This document shows positions 1 through 10,411 of a DNA stretch of 64,000 bases, piece after piece. A program made the translations under genes and the position numbers. Position 1 is the first letter of the stretch, and every line of letters starts with the position of its first letter. This DNA comes from Streptomyces erythrochromogenes (GTDB lineage Bacteria > Actinomycetota > Actinomycetes > Streptomycetales > Streptomycetaceae): positions 5,077,501 to 5,141,500 of the forward strand of contig NZ_CP108036.1 of NCBI RefSeq assembly GCF_036170895.1, in the 5' to 3' direction. The notes under the pieces were generated by a model. That model ran no database searches. It saw only the letters and a list, made by a program, of their open reading frames with translations, and was not told where the DNA came from.

Positions 1-2838
<2,838 letters not shown>

Positions 2839-2913
2839 TCAGTTGCTCGCGTCCACTGTGTTAGTTCTGAAATAACGAACAGCTGTGATTATGCCAGCGT
2901 TCAAATTTCATAG

Positions 2914-3032
2914 TGTTTCGGTGGTCATAGCGTTAGGGAAACGCCCGGTTACATTCCGAACCCGGAAGCTAAGCCTTTCAGCGCCGATGGTACTGCAGGG
3001 GGGACCCTGTGGGAGAGTAGGACGCCGCCGAA
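2914..3032 (+). rRNA. rrf: 5S ribosomal RNA
   Basis: A 5S rRNA gene 75 bases after the 23S gene. It has the typical start GTTTCGGTGGTCATAGCG, the loop segment CCGAACCCGGAAGCTAAGCC and a 3' end complementary to the 5' end (TTTCGGTGG against CCGCCGAA). It is the last gene of the rRNA operon and is followed by a strong terminator. Confidence 0.96.
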
Positions 3033-3047
3033 CAATCATTGTGGGAA

Positions 3048-3078
3048 AGCCCCGCACCCTCTGGGTGCGGGGCTTTTC
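3048..3078 (+). terminator. rRNA operon terminator
   Basis: Stem GCCCCGCACCC / GGGTGCGGGGC with a 3-base loop followed by TTTTCTG, starting 16 bases after the 5S gene. A near copy, including the downstream bases TTCTGCGTTTACGGGC, recurs at 3721-3763. Confidence 0.9.
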
Positions 3079-3225
3079 TGCGTTTACGGGCTCCAGTTCA
3101 CGTGAAACCCGGCGGAAGCGGAACGGGTATTCATATGATGTGCCTCCTTCAAGCAGCTTCGGGTGGGGGCACAGATGCGCAGAGTAGCCGGCGAGGACGC
3201 GCGGGGCGGAAGACGCACGAGGGGG

Positions 3226-3699
3226 ATGGTCAAGCGGCTGCTGGTCGGGCTGCTGGTGGCAGGAGTCACCGTCGCCTGTGGTCCGGCGGAGGGGGACGGA
3301 GCGGCGGTGCCGCTGCCACCGGCCGCCACCTCGGTGGTCCCGTCGCAGACGTCCGCCGAGCCTTCCCTTTCGCCCTCCCCCTCCCCGTCATCGACGCCCA
3401 CGCCTTCGGCGTCCCCCTCGCCGACCTCGGCCCGGCCGAGTCCGGCGGCCCCCGCGGCGACGCGTACGGCCGACCCGAAGCCGCCCGCCACACGGACGAC
3501 CAAGCCGGTGGCTCCGGCCACGACGAAGGCGTCGGCCCCGCCGGCGAAGGCCGAGTGCGAGATCGTCTCCAACGCCGGGAACTGCTACAACGCGGGCCAG
3601 TTCTGCCGAAAGGCCGACCTGGGCCGGTCCACCCACGCGGGGAACGGGCGCATGATCCATTGCCGACTGGACGGCACCCAGCCGCGCTGGCAGTACTAG
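3226..3699 (+). CDS. small Pro/Ser/Thr-rich lipoprotein, unknown function
   Basis: A 157-residue secreted protein that I do not recognise by name. From the ATG at 3226 it has a basic start (MVKR), a hydrophobic segment and a lipobox-like end TVAC with Cys18, so it is probably lipid-anchored. Residues about 30-110 are a low-complexity Pro/Ser/Thr/Ala linker. The C-terminal 45 residues form a compact domain with four cysteines (CEIVSNAGNCY, FCRKADLG, MIHC) ending in RWQY, a type of tail seen on many short Streptomyces secreted proteins; binding to wall or ligand is only a guess. In-frame ATGs at 3163 and 3174 are possible but would bury the signal peptide behind about 20 charged residues. It sits alone between two copies of the rRNA terminator and is convergent with the DUF58 gene. 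Confidence 0.75.
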   Translation: MVKRLLVGLLVAGVTVACGPAEGDGAAVPLPPAATSVVPSQTSAEPSLSPSPSPSSTPTPSASPSPTSARPSPAAPAATRTADPKPPATRTTKPVAPATTKASAPPAKAECEIVSNAGNCYNAGQFCRKADLGRSTHAGNGRMIHCRLDGTQPRWQY

Positions 3700-3720
3700 G
3701 CCCTGTCGCGGGTGGGCAGA

Positions 3721-3754
3721 AGAGCCCCGCACCTTCCGGTGCGGGGCTCTTCTG
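3721..3754. terminator. terminator after lipoprotein gene, copy of rRNA terminator
   Basis: Stem AGAGCCCCGCACC / GGTGCGGGGCTCT with loop TTCC. It lies between the convergent lipoprotein and DUF58 genes and can work in both directions. The hairpin core and the next 16 bases match the terminator at 3048-3078. Confidence 0.85.
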
Positions 3755-3830
3755 CGTTTACGGGCCGCCGGGCTGCTCCGAAAATCGAGATTCACGAGAC
3801 GTACAGAGGGCGGAGCCCCGTCTTGACGGC

Positions 3831-5141
3831 CTAGAGGCGGCCTGCGGCTTTGAGGGAGAGGTAGGCGTCGGCCAGGGAGGGGGCCAGGGTGTCGGGGGTG
3901 GCGTCGACGACGTGGACGCCGTGGCGGGCGAGCTGGTCGGCCGTGCGGTGGCGCTGGGCCTGGGTCTGGGTGGCGGCCGCGGCCTCGTAGACCGCGTCCG
4001 CACTGCCCCGGGAGGCGGCCATCGCCGCGACGTGGGGGTCGGCCACCGAGGCCAGCAGAACCGTGTGGCGCTGTGTGAGACGCGGGAGGAGCGGGAGGAG
4101 GCCCTCTTCGATCGGGGCGGCGTCCAGGCTCGTCAGGATGACCACCAGGGACCTGCGCGGGGCATTGCGGAGGATGGTGGACACCAGGGTGCGGGAGTCC
4201 GTCTCGACCAGTTCCGGTTCGAGGGTGGCCATGGCGTTCACGAAGGAGGGGAGGACGTCGGCTGCGGACCGGCCCTGGACCTGGGCGCGGGGGCGGCGGT
4301 CGTGGGCCAGGAGGTCCACCCGGTCGCCGGCACGGGTGGCCAGGGCTGCGAGGAGCAGGGCCGCGTCCATGGAGGAGTCCAGGCGGGGGGAGTCGCCGAC
4401 GCGGCCCGCCGAGGTGCGGCCGGTGTCGAGGCAGATCAGGATGTGCCGGTCGCGTTCGGGGCGCCAGGTGCGGACGGCCACCTTGGGCCGACGGGCCGTC
4501 GCACGCCAGTCGATGGAACGGGTGTCGTCTCCCGGCACGTAGTCGCGCAGGCTGTCGAACTCGGTGCCCTCACCGCGGGTCAGGAGGCTGGTGCGGCCGT
4601 CCAGTTCGCGCAGCCGGGCCAGCCGGGACGGGAGGTGCTTGCGGCTGGTGAACGGGGGCAGGACGCGGACCGTCCAGGGGACCACCTGGGAGCCCTGGCG
4701 GGCCCACAGTCCGAGCGGGCCGAACGAGCGGATCGTGACGCGGTCGGCGCGGCGGTCGCCGCGCCGGGTGGGGCGCAGGCGGGTGGTCAGGCGGCGGCGT
4801 TCGCCCGCCGGGACGACCACCTCGTGGCGGGACGCCGCGGCCTCCGTGCCCGCGACCCAGCTGCTCGGGGGCCAGGCGTCGCGCACGCGGGCCCGCAGCT
4901 TGCGGTTGCTCGGGTTGGAAACGGTGAGGTGGACGTCCGCCGGCTCGCCGAGGCGTACCGAGCTGTCGCCGGAGCGGGCCAGCACGAGGCTGCGTACCGG
5001 CGCGGCCAGGGCGTAGTCGACCGCGCAGGCCAGGGCGATCGGGCCGTTGACCGCGAGCAGGCCCGCCCAGCTCGGCTCCAGTAGGCCGACCGGGATGCTG
5101 CCGAGGGCCGCCAGCAGGGCGGCGCGTCCGGTGAGGGCCAT
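3831..5141 (-). CDS. DUF58 domain protein
   Basis: A 436-residue protein and the last gene of a five-gene minus-strand operon. The N-terminus holds one or two hydrophobic segments (about residues 8-45) followed by a beta-rich region. The DUF58 hallmark is near residues 190-235: GEGTEFDSLRDYVPGDD and DWRATARRPKVAVRTW. The C-terminal half looks like a von Willebrand A fold (HILICLDTGRTS, then SLVVILTSLD). DUF58 proteins are regularly encoded next to MoxR ATPases and are thought to act with them on membrane or envelope protein complexes; no reaction is established. Its ATG shares one base with the stop of the moxR gene, so translation is probably coupled. Confidence 0.88.
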   Translation of the reverse strand: MALTGRAALLAALGSIPVGLLEPSWAGLLAVNGPIALACAVDYALAAPVRSLVLARSGDSSVRLGEPADVHLTVSNPSNRKLRARVRDAWPPSSWVAGTEAAASRHEVVVPAGERRRLTTRLRPTRRGDRRADRVTIRSFGPLGLWARQGSQVVPWTVRVLPPFTSRKHLPSRLARLRELDGRTSLLTRGEGTEFDSLRDYVPGDDTRSIDWRATARRPKVAVRTWRPERDRHILICLDTGRTSAGRVGDSPRLDSSMDAALLLAALATRAGDRVDLLAHDRRPRAQVQGRSAADVLPSFVNAMATLEPELVETDSRTLVSTILRNAPRRSLVVILTSLDAAPIEEGLLPLLPRLTQRHTVLLASVADPHVAAMAASRGSADAVYEAAAATQTQAQRHRTADQLARHGVHVVDATPDTLAPSLADAYLSLKAAGRL

Positions 5142-6127
5142 CAGCGCGGGACGGGTACGTGGGAGAGGATCGCCGTGATGACGGCGTCGGCGGTGACGCC
5201 CTCCATCTCCGCCTCCGGGCGCAGCTGCACGCGGTGGCGCAGCGTCGGGAGGGAGAGCGCCTTGACGTCGTCGGGGGTGACGTAGTCGCGGCCGGTGAGC
5301 CAGGCCCAGGCGCGGGAGGTGGCCAGCAGGGCGGTCGCGCCGCGCGGGGAGACGCCGAGGACGAGCGAGGGCGATTCGCGGGTGGCGCGGCAGATGTCGA
5401 CGACGTAGCCGGCGATCTCGGGGGAGACGGAGACCCGGGCGACGGCGTCGCGGGCCGCTTCGAGCTGGGTCGGGCCGGCGACCGGGCGGATGCCGGCGGC
5501 CTTCAGGTCGCGGGGGTCGAAGCCTGCGGCGTGGCGGCTCAGGACGCCGATCTCGTCCTCGCGGGAGGGGAGGGGCACGGTGAGCTTGAGGAGGAAGCGG
5601 TCCAGCTGTGCTTCGGGCAGGGGGTACGTGCCCTCGTACTCGACCGGGTTCATGGTGGCGGCGACGAGGAACGGCTCGGGGAGCTTGCGGGGGGTGCCGT
5701 CGACGGTGACCTGGCGCTCCTCCATCGCCTCCAGGAGCGAGGACTGCGTCTTGGGCGGGGTCCGGTTGATCTCGTCCGCGAGGAGGAGGTTGGTGAAGAC
5801 CGGGCCGTCCTGGAAGGAGAACTCGGCGGTGCGGGCGTCGTAGACGAGCGAGCCGGTGACGTCGCTGGGCATCAGGTCCGGGGTGAACTGGACGCGCTTG
5901 GTGTCGAGTTCCAGGGACGCGGCCAGCGCGCGCACGAGGAGGGTCTTGGCGACGCCGGGGACGCCTTCGAGGAGGACGTGGCCGCGGCACAGCAGCGCGA
6001 CGACGAGGCCGGTGACGGCGGAGTCCTGACCGACCACGGCCTTGCCGATCTCGGTGCGGAGCGCTTCGAGGGAAGCACGGGCGCTGTCCGCGGTCGCGGC
6101 CGTGGACTCGGTGGCCGGGTACGTCAT
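5141..6127 (-). CDS. MoxR-family AAA+ ATPase
   Basis: A 328-residue cytoplasmic AAA+ ATPase of the MoxR branch. It has Walker A GVPGVAKT (Lys61), Walker B LLLADEIN (about 115-121), the sensor stretch ATMNPVEYEGTYPLPEAQLDR and the family's C-terminal lid domain. MoxR proteins act as chaperone-like ATPases that help mature or insert partner complexes, usually with DUF58 or VWA proteins. The ATG at 6127 overlaps the upstream DUF4350 stop by ATGA, and the downstream DUF58 start touches its stop. Length and motifs are complete. The substrate in this operon is unknown. Confidence 0.93.
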   Translation of the reverse strand: MTYPATESTAATADSARASLEALRTEIGKAVVGQDSAVTGLVVALLCRGHVLLEGVPGVAKTLLVRALAASLELDTKRVQFTPDLMPSDVTGSLVYDARTAEFSFQDGPVFTNLLLADEINRTPPKTQSSLLEAMEERQVTVDGTPRKLPEPFLVAATMNPVEYEGTYPLPEAQLDRFLLKLTVPLPSREDEIGVLSRHAAGFDPRDLKAAGIRPVAGPTQLEAARDAVARVSVSPEIAGYVVDICRATRESPSLVLGVSPRGATALLATSRAWAWLTGRDYVTPDDVKALSLPTLRHRVQLRPEAEMEGVTADAVITAILSHVPVPR

Positions 6128-7554
6128 GACGTGCGGACCTCTCTTTCGAGGGCGTCGAGGTGGTCGGCGAGCGCGACGAGCGCCGCGTCGTCGGAGGGGG
6201 TGGTGCCGAAGAGGAGGGCGGTCACGTCCCGGGATCCGCCGGCCAGGCGGGCGGAGACGGCCGGGACCAGTGCGGCCGGTTCGTGGGCCCGGGTGGGCGG
6301 TACGCCGACCAGTGCGGCCAGGCGTTCGCGGGTGGCGGCGCGCAGCACGGTGGCGGCGCGGTCGCGGGCCCCGGCCTTGCGGTAGAGGCGGGCGCGGCCC
6401 TCGGTGGTCTCGGAGGCGCGGATGACGACGGGGAGCTTCTCGGTGACGAGGGGGCCCAGTCGGCGGGCGCGCCACAGGGCGGCGAGGACGGCGGCGAGGA
6501 AGAGCTGGAGCAGGGCCCAGGACCAGCCGGCCGGGACGAGCTCGAAGAGGGTCTTGTCCTCGTCTCCGGAGCCGGTGCCGGGTTCGGAGACGGCGAGGGA
6601 CGGCAGGTACCAGACGAGGTCCGGGCGGGAGCCGAGGAGCTGGAGGGCGAGGGAGGCGTTGCCCTCCTCGGCGAGGCTTTCGTTGAGGAGGATCGTCTCG
6701 GAGCCGAGGAGGACCGTGTCGCCACCGCTGGTGCCGGTGGGGAGGACGAGGAGGGTGGGGTGGCCGCCGCTGGGGTAGCAGGCGGTGGCTCCGGGGACGG
6801 CGGTGGTGTAGCGGAGGCCGCCGCCGGTGCCGGCGCGGCCGGCCGAGTCCGCGGCGGGCAGGGTGCAGCGGGGGTCGAGGTCGTCGGTGGTGGCGTCGCC
6901 CTCGGTGCGGACTCCGGGGGACAGGTCGGAGAGGCCGACGTCGCCGGGGGCGAGGAGGACGGTGCGGCCGCCGGAGAGGTCGATGGCCGAGCGGATGACG
7001 CTGCGCTGGGTGGCGCCGAGCAGGTCCGGGTCCGTGACGAGGAGGGTGGTGCGGGGGCCGGTCGCGTCGGCGGCCTCGCGGGCGGTGGTGACGACGCGGG
7101 TCGTGACGCCGCGCTCCCTGAGGAGTTCGGCGACGGCGCGGCTGCCGGAGGGGTCGGCGGAGCGGGGGTCGAGGTGGCCGTGGCGCGTGCCGGAGTTCAG
7201 GACGGCGAGGATGACGGCGCCGGCGGCGAGGACGGCGAGGACGGCGGCGGTACGGCGGACCCTGCGGGCGGCTCGGCGGATGGTCGTGCCGGGTCCCGTG
7301 CCCGTTCCCGCACCTGTTCCCGAGCCGGGGGCTCGGCCGGGGGCGGGGGCTTCGGTGGCCACGGCCGTGGCGGGGGCGGTTCCGGCGGGGCCGGGCGCGC
7401 GCCGGGGCGTCTCCTCGGCCGCCGAACGGCCCTCGGGGCCGGACGGCGCGGCGGCGGTGCGTTCGGCGCCCTGCGGGGATCGCCCCGGCACACTCCCGGC
7501 CCCGCCGGAGCCGGCGGCGTCGGACGCGTCTGAGGGGTGGTTCGGGCCGGTCAT
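6124..7554 (-). CDS. DUF4350 membrane protein
   Basis: A 476-residue membrane protein. The first about 100 residues are a disordered Gly/Pro/Ala/Thr-rich cytoplasmic tail. A first transmembrane helix follows (about 105-125, AVLAVLAAGAVILAVL). Then comes an extracytoplasmic DUF4350 region of the GATase/ThuA-like type (SADPSGSRAVAELL; TLLVTDPDLLG; RTVLLAPGDVGL), a second helix near 345-365 (WALLQLFLAAVLAALW) and a C-terminal cytoplasmic domain. DUF4350 is known as a partner of MoxR/DUF58/DUF4129 loci without a defined activity. Start and stop both overlap neighbours by 4 bases, pointing to tight co-translation. Confidence 0.85.
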   Translation of the reverse strand: MTGPNHPSDASDAAGSGGAGSVPGRSPQGAERTAAAPSGPEGRSAAEETPRRAPGPAGTAPATAVATEAPAPGRAPGSGTGAGTGTGPGTTIRRAARRVRRTAAVLAVLAAGAVILAVLNSGTRHGHLDPRSADPSGSRAVAELLRERGVTTRVVTTAREAADATGPRTTLLVTDPDLLGATQRSVIRSAIDLSGGRTVLLAPGDVGLSDLSPGVRTEGDATTDDLDPRCTLPAADSAGRAGTGGGLRYTTAVPGATACYPSGGHPTLLVLPTGTSGGDTVLLGSETILLNESLAEEGNASLALQLLGSRPDLVWYLPSLAVSEPGTGSGDEDKTLFELVPAGWSWALLQLFLAAVLAALWRARRLGPLVTEKLPVVIRASETTEGRARLYRKAGARDRAATVLRAATRERLAALVGVPPTRAHEPAALVPAVSARLAGGSRDVTALLFGTTPSDDAALVALADHLDALEREVRTS

Positions 7555-8231
7555 GCGGTGGGTCCCGTCAGGAGCGGCTTGGCGCGGTCCAGGGTGAGGT
7601 CGAGGGTGCGCAGGCGGGCGTAGGCGTCGGCGTCGGCGGTGCGGCCGCCGTAGGTGACGTCGTCGAAGGTGCGGGCGGCGGCGCGGAGGTCGGCGGCGTG
7701 GTCGGGCAGGGAGACCGCGGCTTCGGCGGCCGCCTCGTCGGCGGTGCGGCCCGGGCGGGGGTCCAGCAGGGTGCGCTCCTCCAGGGAGCGGACGACGGCG
7801 CGCATGCGTTCCTGGACGGCTTCCGTCCAGCGGCCGGCGGCGGCGTGGGCCTCGGCGCCGGTGCGGTGGTCGGCCGCGCTGCGGATGCCGTCGTCGAAGA
7901 GGGTGCCCGCGGCGGCGGCCGCGCGGCGGGGGGCGCCCAGGCGCCACCACAGGGCGGCGACGGCGAGGACGACCAGGAGGACGATGGCGAACAGGCCCAC
8001 GGCGCCTCCGGGGGTCGCCCCGGAGGCGGCGCCGAACAGGTCGTCGAGCCAGTCGAAGAACGCGCGCAGGGCGCGGTCCACCAGGCCCGGGTCGTTCTCG
8101 TGGTACATCGGCTTGGACAGTTCGCGCTCCGCCGCCTCCTGGGCGGGCGCGCGCGGTGTCGTCACCGGTGGTGTCTCCGCGGTCGGCAGGAGTGCCGCGG
8201 TGCGGGTGATGAGGCCCCCCGTGCTCATCAT
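7551..8231 (-). CDS. DUF4129 membrane protein
   Basis: A 226-residue protein with one clear transmembrane helix (about residues 78-98, AVGLFAIVLLVVLAVAALWW) and a C-terminal cytoplasmic DUF4129 domain (LDPRPGRTADEAAAEA; TFDDVTYGGR). DUF4129 is often fused to or neighbours transglutaminase-like proteins and MoxR/DUF58 genes; its biochemical role is not known. The extracellular part before the helix includes a predicted amphipathic stretch (ALRAFFDWLDDLFGAAS). Two ATGs, 8231 and 8228, are adjacent; I use the first. The gene begins 7 bases after the stop of the upstream membrane protein gene and overlaps the DUF4350 gene by ATGA. Confidence 0.85.
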   Translation of the reverse strand: MMSTGGLITRTAALLPTAETPPVTTPRAPAQEAAERELSKPMYHENDPGLVDRALRAFFDWLDDLFGAASGATPGGAVGLFAIVLLVVLAVAALWWRLGAPRRAAAAAGTLFDDGIRSAADHRTGAEAHAAAGRWTEAVQERMRAVVRSLEERTLLDPRPGRTADEAAAEAAVSLPDHAADLRAAARTFDDVTYGGRTADADAYARLRTLDLTLDRAKPLLTGPTA

Positions 8232-8238
8232 CGGTGGG

Positions 8239-9486
8239 TCAGCCTCCGGTCGTGCCGTAGTTCTCGATGCCGGCCGCCCGGGCGAGCTCCAGGTCGAGGC
8301 CCTCGCGGCGGATGCGCTGATCGACGTAGAGGAGGACGGTGACGCCGGACTGGATGGGCATGATGATCGTCTGGGCGATGATCAGGCCGATGCCGGAGAA
8401 GATCAGCGGCCCCCACGCGGTCTGGGCGCTGCCGTCCTCCAGGGAGTCCATGCCGCCGCCGACGGCGAAGATGCCGACCATCTGGAACGGCGCCACGACC
8501 ATCAGCGCGACCATGAAGGCGATCAGGCTGGTGAGGAGCGTGATGCCGAAGATGCGCCACCAGGAGCCGCCGACGAGCTTCGAGGAGCGCGTGAAGGCCT
8601 TGATGACGGTGCTCTTCTCCAGCATCAGGGCGGGGGAGGCCAGGCTGAACTTGATCCCGAGCCAGATGATGAGCGGCAGCCAGGCGGCGAAGCCGACGAC
8701 GGCCAGGCCGATGTTGCCCGCGAGGGCTCCCGGCAGGACCAGTACGGCGCCGAGCAGGATGATGCCGAGGGCCAGCAGCAGGGTCAGGCCGATCAGGCGC
8801 AGCAGCTGGGGGCGGGCCTCGCGCCAGGCGGTGGAGACCGAGGAGTGCTGTCCCAGGATGGCCCGGCTGAAGATCATCGTGAGCATCGCGGTGACCACGA
8901 TCGTCCCGAGGACCTGGATGAACTGGTTCACCACGGACACGGCGAGGGAGCTGCCGAGGGTGTCGATCGCCTCTTCGGCGGTCATGTCCTCGGTCGAGCT
9001 CAGCGGCAGGTCGCTCAGCATGAACTTCTGCACGAGGACGCTGATGACCTGGATGACCGTGGCCACGACCAGGGTGATGGGCACGACGGAGCGCCAGTGC
9101 GTGCGCATGGTGGCGACCGAGCCGTCGAGGATCTCGCCGAGGCCCAGCGGGCGCAGCGGGATCACTCCGGGCTTGGCGGCGAGGGGCTGGCTCCACTGGC
9201 CCGGGCCGCCCGGGTAGGCCTGCTGGCCGCCGTACGGGGTGCCGGGCTGCGCTCCCCAGCCGCCGGCGGGCTGCGCCGGGGGCGGCTGCGGGGCGTCGGC
9301 GGGAGGTGTGGCGCCGGGGCTCGACCACTGGCCGGGCGGCGGCTGCTCGGCGGACCACTTGGGGTCGCCGGTGGGCCGTGCGGGCTGCTGCGCGCCGCCG
9401 TCGTTGCCCGGCTGGTCGGCGGGGTTTCCCTGCCGATCGCCGTCGGACGGAGATCCGGGCGTAGCCCAGCCCGGAGAGTCGTTCAT
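8239..9486 (-). CDS. multi-pass membrane protein, GDPD membrane-domain type
   Basis: A 415-residue protein and first gene of the minus-strand operon. Residues 1-105 are Gly/Pro/Gln-rich and disordered. From about residue 110 (PLRPLGLGEILDGSVATMR) it matches the conserved start of proteins annotated as glycerophosphoryl diester phosphodiesterase membrane domain. About six hydrophobic helices follow (for example LLLALGIILLGAVLVLPGAL and LIFSGIGLIIAQTIIMPI). No catalytic phosphodiesterase domain is present, so it is not itself a GDPD enzyme. The ATG at 9486 is preceded by GGAGC at a good distance. The 234-base gap to mtrA holds promoters for both directions. Function unknown; the operon suggests an envelope role with MoxR. 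Confidence 0.8.
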   Translation of the reverse strand: MNDSPGWATPGSPSDGDRQGNPADQPGNDGGAQQPARPTGDPKWSAEQPPPGQWSSPGATPPADAPQPPPAQPAGGWGAQPGTPYGGQQAYPGGPGQWSQPLAAKPGVIPLRPLGLGEILDGSVATMRTHWRSVVPITLVVATVIQVISVLVQKFMLSDLPLSSTEDMTAEEAIDTLGSSLAVSVVNQFIQVLGTIVVTAMLTMIFSRAILGQHSSVSTAWREARPQLLRLIGLTLLLALGIILLGAVLVLPGALAGNIGLAVVGFAAWLPLIIWLGIKFSLASPALMLEKSTVIKAFTRSSKLVGGSWWRIFGITLLTSLIAFMVALMVVAPFQMVGIFAVGGGMDSLEDGSAQTAWGPLIFSGIGLIIAQTIIMPIQSGVTVLLYVDQRIRREGLDLELARAAGIENYGTTGG

Positions 9487-9720
9487 CGTCGCTCCTTCAC
9501 ATCCACCTGCTGCGGCGGGGGCGCTGGTCGCTGCCATCGTGCCACGTGAGGACCCCGAACGGACCAGCCGTCCCCCCGGATGCCCGGCAGCCCGTACCTT
9601 CAATTGTCGCCCGGATCCGGGTCAGACCGGTCGAGCGGATGTCCACGCAGGTCCGAGGGGCGATTTCCAGCCCTTTTGGCTGTGGGACAGCTCACCGCCT
9701 TGTCACGATTGGCTAATGGG

Positions 9721-10410
9721 ATGATGTCAACCATGAAGGGACGCGTCCTCGTCGTCGACGACGACACCGCGCTGGCCGAGATGCTCGGCATTGTGCTGCG
9801 GGGAGAAGGTTTTGAGCCGTCGTTCGTAGCGGACGGTGACAAGGCGCTGGCCGCCTTCCGGGAGGCGAAGCCCGATCTGGTCCTGCTGGACCTCATGCTG
9901 CCCGGACGGGACGGCATAGAGGTGTGCAGGCTGATCAGGGCCGAGTCCGGCGTGCCGATCGTCATGCTCACCGCCAAGAGCGACACGGTGGACGTGGTCG
10001 TGGGCCTCGAGTCCGGGGCCGACGACTACATCGTCAAGCCGTTCAAGCCGAAGGAGCTGGTGGCCCGTATCCGAGCCCGTCTGCGCCGGTCGGAGGAGCC
10101 CGCGCCCGAGCAGCTGGCCATCGGTGACCTGGTCATCGACGTGGCCGGGCACTCGGTCAAGCGCGACGGCGCCTCGATCGCCCTGACCCCGCTCGAGTTC
10201 GACCTGCTGGTCGCGCTCGCGCGCAAGCCCTGGCAGGTGTTCACCCGCGAGGTGCTGCTGGAGCAGGTCTGGGGCTACCGGCACGCGGCGGACACCCGCC
10301 TGGTCAACGTGCATGTGCAGCGTCTGCGCTCGAAGGTCGAGAAGGACCCGGAGCGCCCCGAGATCGTCGTGACGGTGCGCGGTGTCGGCTACAAGGCCGG
10401 ACCCAGCTGA
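9721..10410 (+). CDS. mtrA: response regulator MtrA
   Basis: OmpR/PhoB-family DNA-binding response regulator of the MtrAB system, which in actinobacteria controls cell-wall, division and, in Streptomyces, development and antibiotic genes. The receiver domain has the acidic pair DDD near residue 13, phospho-acceptor Asp57 in LLDLMLPG, and the switch motif MLTAK. The C-terminal winged helix ends with VRTVRGVGYK-type sequence (VTVRGVGYKAGPS). The sequence is nearly identical to the S. coelicolor protein as I remember it. In-frame starts are ATG 9721, 9724 and 9733; 9721 gives 229 residues, as usually annotated, while 9733 has slightly better spacing from GGGATG. mtrB follows after 1 base. Confidence 0.96.
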   Translation: MMSTMKGRVLVVDDDTALAEMLGIVLRGEGFEPSFVADGDKALAAFREAKPDLVLLDLMLPGRDGIEVCRLIRAESGVPIVMLTAKSDTVDVVVGLESGADDYIVKPFKPKELVARIRARLRRSEEPAPEQLAIGDLVIDVAGHSVKRDGASIALTPLEFDLLVALARKPWQVFTREVLLEQVWGYRHAADTRLVNVHVQRLRSKVEKDPERPEIVVTVRGVGYKAGPS

Positions 10411-10411
10411 C

